64,000 nucleotides of DNA from Flavobacterium cerinum (GTDB taxonomy: Bacteria; Bacteroidota; Bacteroidia; Flavobacteriales; Flavobacteriaceae). Location: contig NZ_CP101751.1 of assembly GCF_024496085.1 (NCBI RefSeq), positions 4,013,825-4,077,824 on the forward strand, in the 5' to 3' direction. Below the pieces are notes generated by a model, which was not told the origin of the DNA, did no database searches, and saw only the letters and a list, made by a program, of their open reading frames with translations. Positions 42,941 through 50,009 of this stretch are shown here, piece after piece; the first letter of the stretch is position 1, and every line of letters begins with the position of its first letter. The translations under genes were made by a program, and so were the position numbers.

Positions 42941-43957
42941 ATGAGTGCGACAACAGAATTTAACAGCCTTACCGGTAAAGAGGTTTCCCGAAAGTATTTA
43001 ACCGGCTTGATCGGGCGCGCCCGGAAAGAAAAGAGTACTGAAGTGATCTCCCGATTATCCGGTATGCTGAAAAACAATCCAGGTATCGATCGATTTGTAA
43101 TTAAAATCACAAATCAAATCAAAGAAAATCCGCCGGCAAAGAAAAAAACAAAACCAGCAACGGTTAAGCGTAATCCAGCCTCAAAACAAAAGCCTGTTAC
43201 AAAACCTTTGCAAAGAACAATCCGGAAAGCAAAACCAACCGGTTTAAACAGTCCGGAAGTTCACAGCAATCCTAATTCATTAGCTTATCGCTTGGCCAAT
43301 AAGCCGGAAAATGTAGAGTATTACAATATAGCCGATCACGATATTGCCGAGTACTTGGGGAATATTGAAAAAAAGCAAAAAGAATCGGTTGTTATTTCCC
43401 TTACCGGTGGACAAGGATCGATGAAAACCCGGCATTGTTTCCAACTTATGAATGCTTTCGGGCAAAACTATAAAATCGGTCATGCTTCTATTGAGGAGCA
43501 TCCGGAGAGTAAATTATACCTTGACAAAGCAACTCAGTACCTTAACAACCGAGCTTTGCAGAGCATTGTTGCTCCGGAAATAAAAACAATGTCAGATCTG
43601 GACAAACTTATCCGGGAAAACGATGTAATTATTATCGATTCATTTACTAAAGTACAGGAGATGTGCAAAGGTTTTGAAGTTGATAAGGATTTGCGAAAAA
43701 AATACAATGGGAAAATATTCATTGTCATTTTTCAACAAACGACAGACGGGAAAATGCGGGGAGGGTCTAAAAGCCAATTTGATGCGGATATCGTGTTATT
43801 TACTGAGAAAAAAGACGACTACCGGGATAACTATATATATGCAGATAAAAACAGATACCAAGACAAACCGCTCGATGGTTTGCATTATAATATTTTTTCC
43901 GGTTCATTAATCAGGAAATCTGATCCGAATAGAAAACTAACTTTTAATGTGCAATGA
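42941..43957 (+). CDS. RecA/RadA-like P-loop ATPase, genome-packaging candidate
   Basis: A 338-aa protein. N-terminal helical part, a Lys/Pro-rich linker with TGLNSPEVH (TGLN at 100-103), then an ATPase domain: Walker A GGQGSMKT (156-163) with Met where the Gly before Lys is expected, Walker B DVIIIDS (228-234), and FIVIFQQTTDGKMRGGSKSQ then DADIVLF typical of RecA/RadA/DnaB-type cores. In a tailless phage a late ATPase is usually the packaging motor, but the RecA-like features differ from FtsK/A32-type ATPases, so recombination or DNA handling is possible too. Confidence 0.65.
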   Translation: MSATTEFNSLTGKEVSRKYLTGLIGRARKEKSTEVISRLSGMLKNNPGIDRFVIKITNQIKENPPAKKKTKPATVKRNPASKQKPVTKPLQRTIRKAKPTGLNSPEVHSNPNSLAYRLANKPENVEYYNIADHDIAEYLGNIEKKQKESVVISLTGGQGSMKTRHCFQLMNAFGQNYKIGHASIEEHPESKLYLDKATQYLNNRALQSIVAPEIKTMSDLDKLIRENDVIIIDSFTKVQEMCKGFEVDKDLRKKYNGKIFIVIFQQTTDGKMRGGSKSQFDADIVLFTEKKDDYRDNYIYADKNRYQDKPLDGLHYNIFSGSLIRKSDPNRKLTFNVQ

Positions 43958-43964
43958 TAAGACC

Positions 43965-44396
43965 ATGAAAAAAAATAAAACAAATCGTAATTCGTCAGCT
44001 AAAAAAAAGGAGACTATTGCATTTAAACCCGGTCCAAACGGAGGGGAATACGCTGATTATAAACTTGGTACAATCGCAAGAGATAAATATCGAAAAAATT
44101 ATAGTGTTAGTTATGGTTATAATCAATACTTAGGTGCGGCAAATTTAACGGAGGCAAAAAAAATCTTAGATAAATATACAGCTAAAAAAACAAAACATTT
44201 ACCTATTCATGAAGTCAAGGTGGGTGATAGAATTAAGTACGATAACGGAAAGGAAAGGTTTACGTTAACCATAACCGCTGTTAACCACAGAGATGGAGAG
44301 GTTGACGTAAAGTGGAGAAACAAAGAGGGGCAGATTTATTCCTACGACTTTGAAAACGGATTTGTAAAAAAAATCAAAACAACTAAAAAACAATAA
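43965..44396 (+). CDS. Basic late protein with SH3/KOW-like C-terminal domain
   Basis: A 143-aa basic protein from ATG 43,965 (a preceding ATG overlaps the ATPase gene and is less likely). Residues ~88-140 (HEVKVGDRIKYDNGKERFTL ... KWRNKEGQIYSYDFENG) form an SH3/KOW-type barrel, the rest is Lys-rich. DNA- or RNA-binding, perhaps a virion nucleoprotein, is a fair inference. Confidence 0.6.
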   Translation: MKKNKTNRNSSAKKKETIAFKPGPNGGEYADYKLGTIARDKYRKNYSVSYGYNQYLGAANLTEAKKILDKYTAKKTKHLPIHEVKVGDRIKYDNGKERFTLTITAVNHRDGEVDVKWRNKEGQIYSYDFENGFVKKIKTTKKQ

Positions 44397-44400
44397 CTAT

Positions 44401-44661
44401 ATGGGAATTAAATGGAAAGGCATGGCTAAAAGTAAAAACGTAGAAGATCGCAGAAGTACTAAGCCTGGCCGAAAAATTGTAACAATGAGTTCTGTTGGCG
44501 CGGCTCCGAAAAAGAAAAAGACAACTGGACTAAATGGACCAGCTTCAGCAACGAAAACGGTAAGGGTTTCGAAAGCAAACGGCACCAAAAAAGATGGAAC
44601 CTTGAAAAAGAACCATCGCTACGTTAAAGGTGGTGGAATTGTCAAGGTGACCAAAAAATAA
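44401..44661 (+). CDS. Very basic short late protein with TGLN motif
   Basis: An 86-aa protein with over a quarter Lys/Arg (PGRKIVTMSSVGAAPKKKKT, TGLN at 42-45, then VRVSKANGTKKDGTLKKNHRY). ATG at 44,401; a second at 44,422 is possible. Composition is that of a DNA-condensing or pre-core protein. Last gene of the late operon, followed by a strong terminator. The DGT(L/I)K...RY block recurs in the opposite-strand protein at 44,760. Confidence 0.65.
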   Translation: MGIKWKGMAKSKNVEDRRSTKPGRKIVTMSSVGAAPKKKKTTGLNGPASATKTVRVSKANGTKKDGTLKKNHRYVKGGGIVKVTKK

Positions 44662-44687
44662 AACCTCGGAATTTCCGAGGTTTTATT
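44657..44687 (+). terminator. Late-operon terminator
   Basis: A 15-bp A/T- and G/C-mixed inverted repeat (44,657-44,671 with 44,673-44,687) overlapping the stop codon region and followed by T's. Confidence 0.9.
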
Positions 44688-44759
44688 TTTTAGAAAGTAT
44701 AGTTCAATTCTTCTTCTTGTTTTGTGCTAATTATTTAGAAATTGATACGTTTGGATTTC

Positions 44760-45359
44760 TTAGTTTGAAATCTTTGTTGTAATAATATTATTTAGCATTT
44801 CATCAGCGATCTCCTTTGACAATTCCACATTTTCAAGGTTTCTGAGTAAATAACAACTTGATTCGTGATATGAAATATGATCAAACTTTTCAGGAGAAAA
44901 ATATCTTTTAATATACAATGAATACACTCGGTATCGTTTGGTGTTTTTGATCGTTCCGTCTGGATTTATGTTTTTTTTGTTCTTTTTTGTTTTCTTTTCA
45001 TTAGGAGTTGGAGCCCCCATAAAGCCAAATGAAGCTAAATTATTTTTACTCTTTATATCTAAAGCCAATAATGTCAAAGTGTTGAAAAGAAAAAAAACAT
45101 GCTTATTATTGTTGTCAACTCCTAGACAGTTTTTACTTGTCGAGTCTAACAATAAATTAAATCTATAATCAGATAATCTATGGTTTTTCAAGTAAAATTG
45201 AAAAATGTATACATCTTTGTCAAGATGTAATATTTCAACGATATAATGTTGGTTTATAAACTCCGACTTAAAAGTGTGTATTTCAACATTTACATTATTA
45301 ACTATCTTAGATCCTTTAGATGTGCAATTGTAGCTATTTGTCCTTATGTTATTACCCAT
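44760..45359 (-). CDS. Unknown protein in a right-end minus-strand operon
   Basis: A 199-aa soluble protein without recognised domains. A Lys/Asn-rich segment (MGAPTPNEKKTKKNKKNINP then DGTIKNTKRYRV, about 115-145) resembles the basic late protein at 44,401 (DGTLKKNHRY), which hints at a common ancestor or common binding partner. It is 18 bases downstream of the 58-aa gene and shares its promoter. Antiparallel to the late operon and next to the integrase, so it may be expressed in lysogens. Confidence 0.6.
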   Translation of the reverse strand: MGNNIRTNSYNCTSKGSKIVNNVNVEIHTFKSEFINQHYIVEILHLDKDVYIFQFYLKNHRLSDYRFNLLLDSTSKNCLGVDNNNKHVFFLFNTLTLLALDIKSKNNLASFGFMGAPTPNEKKTKKNKKNINPDGTIKNTKRYRVYSLYIKRYFSPEKFDHISYHESSCYLLRNLENVELSKEIADEMLNNIITTKISN

Positions 45360-45377
45360 TAAGAGATATGAGTACTG

Positions 45378-45554
45378 TTAGAAAGCTAGATAATCGTATT
45401 TACTAGATCTATTTTTATTAACGTCATCAATTGACAGCACACGTCCGGTATGAATAACCTTGTAATCAACATCAATCTGAGTTGTGTCCACATCAAATTT
45501 TGAAGGAACAGCCTTGTTTGTTGCTTTTGAAAGCTTAGTCAACTTGTTAAACAT
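45378..45554 (-). CDS. Small protein, 58 aa, right-end operon
   Basis: Starts at ATG 45,554 (MFNKLTKLSKATNKAVPSKF), ends TAA at 45,378. It contains VDYKVIHTGRVLSIDDVNK and a basic end, with no TM segment. Eighteen bases ahead of the 199-aa gene and behind a TACATTTG promoter, so it is the first gene of the pair. No family recognised. Confidence 0.6.
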   Translation of the reverse strand: MFNKLTKLSKATNKAVPSKFDVDTTQIDVDYKVIHTGRVLSIDDVNKNRSSKYDYLAF

Positions 45555-45581
45555 AGTTTTGATTCGGTTTGGTTTCAGTTT

Positions 45582-45654
45582 TTAATACGTTTTATATATT
45601 ACGTATGTCACACAAGTTTTTTATGATTAATACGTCTTTTATCTTGCAAATGTA
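45582..45654 (-). promoter_or_regulatory. Promoter and repeated TTAATACGT sites of the right-end operon
   Basis: TACATTTG (minus strand, 45,647-45,654) is an exact -7 box. Between it and the gene lie two direct TTAATACGT sites (45,582-45,590 and 45,627-45,635) and a central inverted copy around ATTACGTAT (45,598-45,606). Sites of this spacing suggest a repressor or activator binding the 5' leader. Confidence 0.5.
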
Positions 45655-45793
45655 CATTTTTTTTTTTTATCTAACTGTCTTTGCAGTTAATTTTCCCTTC
45701 TTTGCAGTTGTATCTTTACCTTTGTAAGTATTTAATAATCACGTAGCAATCTTGGTTAACGCATAGTTAATAAGGTATATGTTAGTTTTTGTT

Positions 45794-45895
45794 ATGGCAA
45801 TGGTAAAATATATTGACAAATCCGGCAATTGCAAAACTGTTTGGTTTGATGTACCTAAATTGGTTGAAAGAAATCAAAAAATTCTATTTAATTAA
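45794..45895 (+). CDS. Possible 33-residue protein
   Basis: ATG 45,794 to TAA 45,895 encodes MAMVKYIDKSGNCKTVWFDV then PKLVERNQKILFN. Amphipathic and gene-like, but short and unsupported by homology I know. It lies in the 45,555-45,943 gap, otherwise AT-rich with repeated TCTTTGCAGTT (near 45,678 and 45,701). Confidence 0.35.
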   Translation: MAMVKYIDKSGNCKTVWFDVPKLVERNQKILFN

Positions 45896-45943
45896 ATCTA
45901 ATAAAGAACCAATCTTGTTATTTCGGTCTTTGCATTAAACAAC

Positions 45944-47311
45944 CTACGCAGCTTTCGGAAGCGGATTTTTAGCCAACCATTCGTTAGCTTTGGTTAGCGC
46001 TTCTGAATAATCATCAGGTAAAACCGCATCGATATCACGTAGGTATTTTTCAAGCGCAAACATTGTTGCGTGACCAGTGATCAGCATTAGTTTACTTTTT
46101 GCTTCAAACGGAGTACATAACTTAACAAATTCATAATATAGTTTTGTAATATAGGTATGTCGCCAGCTGTATAGACCATATTCGTCACCTAATCCAAATA
46201 TATCTTTAACTTTCTTAAATCGTTTGCCCCAGTAACCGCGGCGGTTTGTTTCTTTTGTTGCCCAATCCAATCCGAACCCGTCAGGAGTAAATAAAAAATT
46301 GCTTGGATTTAAATTCTTTAAATCAGGCAATTCCTTCAGTAAAATATCCGGAATAATTTTTGTCTTCACTGGCTGATTTTTAGCCTTAAATCGCATTTTT
46401 TTTCCAACTAAATCTATATCCATTACTCGAAGTCTTGCAACTTCAACCGGCCGTAAAAAATTATAAGACACAAATTTTATAAAAAGATCAAGCATCTTAT
46501 CATTCTGAAAAAGATAGTTTAACAAGTCTCTCTCTTGTGTTAAAGTGTAAGTTTTGTTTTTTTTAGCTGTAGATTTTAAAACCTTTATTTGGCTTACGAA
46601 ATTTGTTTTTATATGTTCGTCCTCTTCTAATATGCCAAAGAAAGCAGAAATAACCGATCTTGAATTGTTCCGGTTCTTTGGTCCGGTTCTAACAAGTAAA
46701 TCATTAAGAAAGTCAATCACAATCCTTTTTGAAATATCAGTGACATAAATGTTTTGATGACCGTTTTCAGATAGCCACTTGTCAAACTGATTAATTCTAA
46801 TTCGATAGTCAGGATAAGAGTTTTCGCCTAAAGTTTTTTCCCATCTCTTTAATACGTACTTGAGCGCATCAGAAAAAAGAAGGCCGTTTTCTTTAGTTTC
46901 TGTTGGTTCAGGTTTTAAAACGATTGGATTTAAATTCTTTAATTCTTCTGATTTCGGGGTAAAGCCAGGTATAAGATCTTGTAAATTAGAAATAATCTTT
47001 TCAATATCTAGTTTTTCTTTATAGGGATTAAAACCAGCTATTAATAATTTCTCTATTGCCTTTTTTAAAATGTCAAACGCCAAGGTTCGAGATTCGAATG
47101 TCTTGAACATCTTGTTTACCTCCAAGTAAAGTCCAGGCTGTCTTGTTAGTTTGCCGGTTTTAGGATTGCGATATGAGTAATACACGTACCACCTTTTTTT
47201 TATATTGCCATTAGCATTATAAACTTTAGGACCCGAATAGTTTAGATTAATCTGTTTCAAATCGTATGCGGTAGCGTATGCGGTTTGTAAAATTTCTAAT
47301 ATTTTAGACAT
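45944..47311 (-). CDS. int: Tyrosine-family phage integrase
   Basis: A 455-aa integrase that would recombine attP with the tRNA attB. N-terminal arm-binding (~1-120) and core-binding (SAM-like, ~145-240) parts precede the catalytic domain: Arg287 in FLRPVEVARL, Lys in the KNQPVKTKII strand, the box YSWRHTY (381-387) where the usual His is Tyr and Arg384 is catalytic, GH (413-414) and Tyr423 in EKYLRD. The last Bacteroidota-type features match phage and conjugative-element integrases. Starts immediately left of the tRNA's terminator hairpin, so it is not simply expressed from the tRNA promoter. Confidence 0.95.
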   Translation of the reverse strand: MSKILEILQTAYATAYDLKQINLNYSGPKVYNANGNIKKRWYVYYSYRNPKTGKLTRQPGLYLEVNKMFKTFESRTLAFDILKKAIEKLLIAGFNPYKEKLDIEKIISNLQDLIPGFTPKSEELKNLNPIVLKPEPTETKENGLLFSDALKYVLKRWEKTLGENSYPDYRIRINQFDKWLSENGHQNIYVTDISKRIVIDFLNDLLVRTGPKNRNNSRSVISAFFGILEEDEHIKTNFVSQIKVLKSTAKKNKTYTLTQERDLLNYLFQNDKMLDLFIKFVSYNFLRPVEVARLRVMDIDLVGKKMRFKAKNQPVKTKIIPDILLKELPDLKNLNPSNFLFTPDGFGLDWATKETNRRGYWGKRFKKVKDIFGLGDEYGLYSWRHTYITKLYYEFVKLCTPFEAKSKLMLITGHATMFALEKYLRDIDAVLPDDYSEALTKANEWLAKNPLPKAA

Positions 47312-47315
47312 AAAA

Positions 47316-47345
47316 AAACGGCTTTAAATTGCTTTAAAACCGTCT
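47316..47345 (-). terminator. tRNA-Met terminator carried by the element
   Basis: A 13-bp imperfect stem (47,316-47,328 with 47,333-47,345) and a run of U's that ends at the integrase ATG. Highly similar to the host's displaced terminator at 21,550, so the phage carries a replacement for both the tRNA 3' half and its terminator. Confidence 0.7.
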
Positions 47346-47368
47346 AAACATTATGTTTTGTTGTTCCT

Positions 47369-47422
47369 CTGAACTCGTAGCGAGGACGGGAGTTGAACCC
47401 GTGACCTCAGGGTTATGAATCC
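47369..47422. repeat. attR: 54-bp direct repeat inside the tRNA gene
   Basis: Identical to 21,591-21,644. In this copy it forms the 3' half of the intact tRNA-Met gene, indicating that the element's attP restored the tRNA after integration. Confidence 0.93.
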
Positions 47423-47451
47423 TGCGCTCTAACCGACTGAGCTACCTCGCC
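47378..47451 (-). tRNA. tRNA-Met (CAU)
   Basis: A 74-base cloverleaf on the minus strand: acceptor GGCGAGG/CCUCGCU (G1-U72 at the end), D arm GCUC-GAGC, anticodon loop UUCAUAA giving CAU, variable AGGUC, T arm ACGGG/CCCGU with UUCAACU loop. CCA is not encoded. Not an initiator (no GGG/CCC anticodon stem). An Ile tRNA with lysidine-modified CAU cannot be excluded. Confidence 0.93.
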
Positions 47452-47485
47452 ATTTTTGTTTGTGTTACATCCTTGAATGCGGGTG

Positions 47486-47516
47486 CAAATATAAGACTAA
47501 ATCCGAAGCTTCCAAA
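47486..47516 (-). promoter_or_regulatory. tRNA-Met promoter, full consensus
   Basis: Minus strand TTTG (47,513-47,516), exactly 19 bp, then TATATTTG (47,486-47,493). Both boxes match the Bacteroidota consensus. Transcription should begin ~8 bases downstream, about 27 bases before the tRNA. Confidence 0.85.
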
Positions 47517-47597
47517 CATATTCCGAAAAAAAATATTTTTTTTCAATTTCTTTTTTTTTGTATGTATTATTCTATATATTTCCGAAAAATTTAATAT

Positions 47598-47990
47598 ATG
47601 GAAGGTAAAATAAAATATGAATTGGAATTCCCGATTATGTCTTCTCCGCAATTATTGTATCAATATATTTCAACACCTTCCGGTTTATCAGAGTGGTTTG
47701 CCGATAATGTAAATTCAAGAGGCGAATTTTTCACCTTTATTTGGGACGACTCTGAAGAGAAAGCACGACTGGCTTCTAAAAAGTCAGGTGAGAAAGTAAA
47801 ATTCCGCTGGGTAGATGATAATGATAAAGACAGCGAATATTATTTTGAATTGCGTATACTGGAAGACGAAATCACAAAAGACGTTTCTTTAATGGTTGTC
47901 GATTTCGCCGAACAAGGTGATCTTCATGAAGCGAAATTACTATGGGAAAATCAGATTTCCGATTTGAAACATGTTATCGGTTCTGCCTAA
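47598..47990 (+). CDS. START-like domain protein
   Basis: A 130-aa cytoplasmic protein of the AHSA1/START-like helix-grip fold: IKYELEFPIMSSPQLLYQYI, then PSGLSEWFADNV and WDDSEEKARL, VKFRWVDD. It is well conserved in Bacteroidota. The fold binds hydrophobic ligands or Hsp90-like partners, but no specific partner is known for this group. First gene right of the element and tRNA. Confidence 0.85.
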   Translation: MEGKIKYELEFPIMSSPQLLYQYISTPSGLSEWFADNVNSRGEFFTFIWDDSEEKARLASKKSGEKVKFRWVDDNDKDSEYYFELRILEDEITKDVSLMVVDFAEQGDLHEAKLLWENQISDLKHVIGSA

Positions 47991-48008
47991 TTTTTAAGAT
48001 ATATAAAG

Positions 48009-48042
48009 TATATTTGCCCTGAAATAAAATCAGGGCTTTTTT
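48009..48042 (+). promoter_or_regulatory. Promoter overlapping a terminator hairpin
   Basis: TATATTTG (48,009-48,016) is an exact -7 box whose 3' end overlaps a 7-bp hairpin (48,016-48,022 with 48,030-48,036) and T-run, which ends directly at the ATG at 48,043. The hairpin likely terminates the START-like gene while the box starts the aminotransferase mRNA with a ~20-base leader. Confidence 0.55.
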
Positions 48043-48882
48043 ATGGTTAATTATAACGGCGCTATCGTTGAAAATTCCGGAATAACAATCGATGGCAACA
48101 GAGGATTCCTTTACGGAGATGCAATTTTTGAAACACTGAAAGTACTGGACGGAAAAATTCTGTTCCTGGAAGATCATTATTTCAGACTAATGGCTTCTAC
48201 CCGAATCGTTCGAATGGATCTTCCGATGAATTTCACAATGGAATATTTTGAAGACCAGGTGACTCGTTTATTAGCCGTTAAAACCGCTTCCGCTGCTTTC
48301 CGCGTACGTTTTACGGTTTTCAGACAAAACGGAGGGTTTTATTTACCAACCAGCAACGAAACGGCTTTTCTGGTAACAGCAGAACCGCTAACAAACCCAA
48401 TGTATGCAATCGAAAATTCGGCATACGAAGTGGAATTATTCAAAGATTTCTACATCACCAAACAGCTATTATCGACTTTAAAAAGCACGAATAAAATCGT
48501 TCAGATTACCGGAAGTATCTTTGCTGATGAAAACGGTTATAGCAACTGCCTACTATTAAATGATGATAAAAATGTTACGGAAGCCTTACAATCGAACCTT
48601 TTTATGCTAATAAACGGTCAACTCATCACGCCTCCTTTGGCGGATGGTTGTTTGAACGGAATTATGCGAAAACAAATTCTGGCATTAGCCCGTAAAATTG
48701 AGGGATTAGAGGTTATTGAGCAATCTATTTCTCCGTTTGACCTACAAAAAGCAGACGAACTGTTCCTAACAAACGTTATCAAAGGAATTCAACCGATCAC
48801 AAAATACCGCAAAAAAGAATATAAAACGGATTTAGCGACAGAATTACTAAAAAAGCTAAATGCTTTTGTACGGTTAAATTAA
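48043..48882 (+). CDS. Class IV PLP aminotransferase / aminodeoxychorismate lyase-like
   Basis: A 279-aa fold-type IV PLP enzyme. Visible blocks: DGNRGFLYGDAIFETLKV near the start, a SAAFRVRFTVFR strand, the STLKSTNKIVQI stretch containing the PLP-binding Lys region, ADENGYSNCLLLN, and PPLADGCLNGIMRKQIL. This family includes pabC (4-amino-4-deoxychorismate lyase), branched-chain and D-amino acid aminotransferases; the sequence alone does not separate them, though 279 aa suits PabC-like proteins. Convergent with yqgE, overlapping by four bases. Confidence 0.85.
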   Translation: MVNYNGAIVENSGITIDGNRGFLYGDAIFETLKVLDGKILFLEDHYFRLMASTRIVRMDLPMNFTMEYFEDQVTRLLAVKTASAAFRVRFTVFRQNGGFYLPTSNETAFLVTAEPLTNPMYAIENSAYEVELFKDFYITKQLLSTLKSTNKIVQITGSIFADENGYSNCLLLNDDKNVTEALQSNLFMLINGQLITPPLADGCLNGIMRKQILALARKIEGLEVIEQSISPFDLQKADELFLTNVIKGIQPITKYRKKEYKTDLATELLKKLNAFVRLN

Positions 48883-49439
48883 TTGAGTACCGGGTTTTCC
48901 GGCGCATTGGACCAAATCAGATAATCGCCACCTAATTCCATGATTTTTTCTTTCCAGAAATGAGTTGTGGGCTTACCGATTATTTTGTTTTTGTAGCTGT
49001 TTTCACTAACAATCCACGCATTTTCTTCCAGCTCGTGTTCTAACTGATGGCTATCCCATCCGGTATAACCCAGAAAAAAACGGATATTACCCTTTTTGAT
49101 TTTCCCCTGATTAATCAATTCTTTTGTCAGCTCAAAGTCACCTCCCCAATAAATTCCATTGGAGATTTCGACGCTGTTCGTAATCAGTTCCGGGACATTA
49201 TGGATAAAATACAGATTATCCTGCTCCACAGGTCCGCCATTATAAATCTTAAAATTCGCATTAATTTCAGGGATCAGATCATGAATCGTATATCCCAAAG
49301 GTTTATTAAGGATAAATCCTACTGAGCCTTCGCTGTTGTGATCGGCCAATAGAATAACGGATCTGTTAAAAGACAAATCTCCGATTATAGAAGGCTCTGC
49401 AATGAGCAGATTTCCTTTTTGAGGCTTAATTGAAATCAT
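48879..49439 (-). CDS. YqgE/AlgH family protein
   Basis: A 186-aa protein of the YqgE/AlgH family (UPF0301). Diagnostic blocks: GNLLIAEPSIIGDLSFNRSV, GSVGFILNKPLGYTIHDL, YNGGPVEQDNLYFIH and FFLGYTGWDSHQLEHELEEN. Widespread, fold known, biochemical role unclear; genetic links to transcription regulation exist in pseudomonads. Monocistronic by position. Confidence 0.93.
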   Translation of the reverse strand: MISIKPQKGNLLIAEPSIIGDLSFNRSVILLADHNSEGSVGFILNKPLGYTIHDLIPEINANFKIYNGGPVEQDNLYFIHNVPELITNSVEISNGIYWGGDFELTKELINQGKIKKGNIRFFLGYTGWDSHQLEHELEENAWIVSENSYKNKIIGKPTTHFWKEKIMELGGDYLIWSNAPENPVLN

Positions 49440-49512
49440 TTTAGCGATAGTTTAAAATTAAATTTAACAAAAAAAGACAATTGAGCCAAAAAAAAACGTT
49501 TAAGGAATAAAA

Positions 49513-49535
49513 AAAACCTCTCAAAGAGAGGTTTT
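49513..49535 (-). terminator. HU gene terminator
   Basis: A 10-bp stem (49,513-49,522 with 49,526-49,535) with a 3-base loop and U-run on the minus strand. Confidence 0.9.
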
Positions 49536-49554
49536 AACTTTTTTCAAATGTATT

Positions 49555-49830
49555 TTATTTGTTTACTGAACCTTCTAACTCAGCTCCCGCTTTGAATTTT
49601 ACAACATTTTTAGCGGCAATTTTGATAGTTTTTCCTGTTTGAGGATTTCTTCCTTCTCTTGCAGCTCTCTTAGAAACTGACCAAGAACCAAAACCTACTA
49701 AAGATACTCTTCCACCTTTAGCTAAAGTACCTTCAACATTGTTTAAAAAAGATTCCAAAGCTAATTTGGCGGCTGCTTTAGTGATACCTGCATCAGCAGC
49801 AATTGCATCGATTAATTCTGATTTGTTCAT
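49555..49830 (-). CDS. hup: HU-family DNA-binding protein
   Basis: A 91-aa histone-like nucleoid protein. The sequence (MNKSELIDAIAADAGITKAAAK ... VSLVGFGSWSV then ARNGRNP-like REGRNPQTGKTIKI) is the complete HU fold with the Pro-containing DNA-binding arm. Highly biased codons point to strong expression. Own promoter (49,876) and terminator. Confidence 0.97.
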   Translation of the reverse strand: MNKSELIDAIAADAGITKAAAKLALESFLNNVEGTLAKGGRVSLVGFGSWSVSKRAAREGRNPQTGKTIKIAAKNVVKFKAGAELEGSVNK

Positions 49831-49875
49831 AATTCTAGTTATTAATTGTTTGGTTAAAATTAATTAAATGTCTTA

Positions 49876-49905
49876 CAAATTTATGCGGATTTACCAATTA
49901 CGCAA
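49876..49905 (-). promoter_or_regulatory. HU promoter
   Basis: Minus strand TTG (49,903-49,905), 19 bp, then TAAATTTG (49,876-49,883), in full agreement with the Bacteroidota consensus, 46 bases before the ATG. Confidence 0.75.
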
Positions 49906-50009
49906 GTCTTTTCAAGGTTTTAACCTAAAAATGTTAATAACTAGAGCTGTTTGTTAATAAACTTTGTTGCTTTTTTCATTTTTTTCGCAACTATTAGTGT
50001 TTGTGGGGC

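Larger units (their letters stand above)
21591..47422. mobile_element. Integrated temperate, probably tailless phage at tRNA-Met
   Basis: About 25.8 kb between 54-bp direct repeats of a tRNA-Met 3' half, with a tyrosine integrase at the right end next to the intact tRNA, an S24 repressor and a divergent early operon at the left, and a late operon of envelope-active and membrane proteins. Virion-like features include a cysteine peptidase, ten or so single-TM short proteins, a muramidase-like protein, an M23 peptidase, a spike candidate, a spanin-like lipoprotein and a P-loop ATPase. No terminase large subunit, portal, tape measure or tail gene was found in any frame. Assignment as a tailless membrane-containing phage is inference; the integration itself is seen directly. 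Confidence 0.85.

Noticed and set aside
21591..47422. Integrative conjugative element
   Set aside because: No relaxase, coupling ATPase or Tra protein found; repressor-early-late layout and cell-wall enzymes point to a phage.
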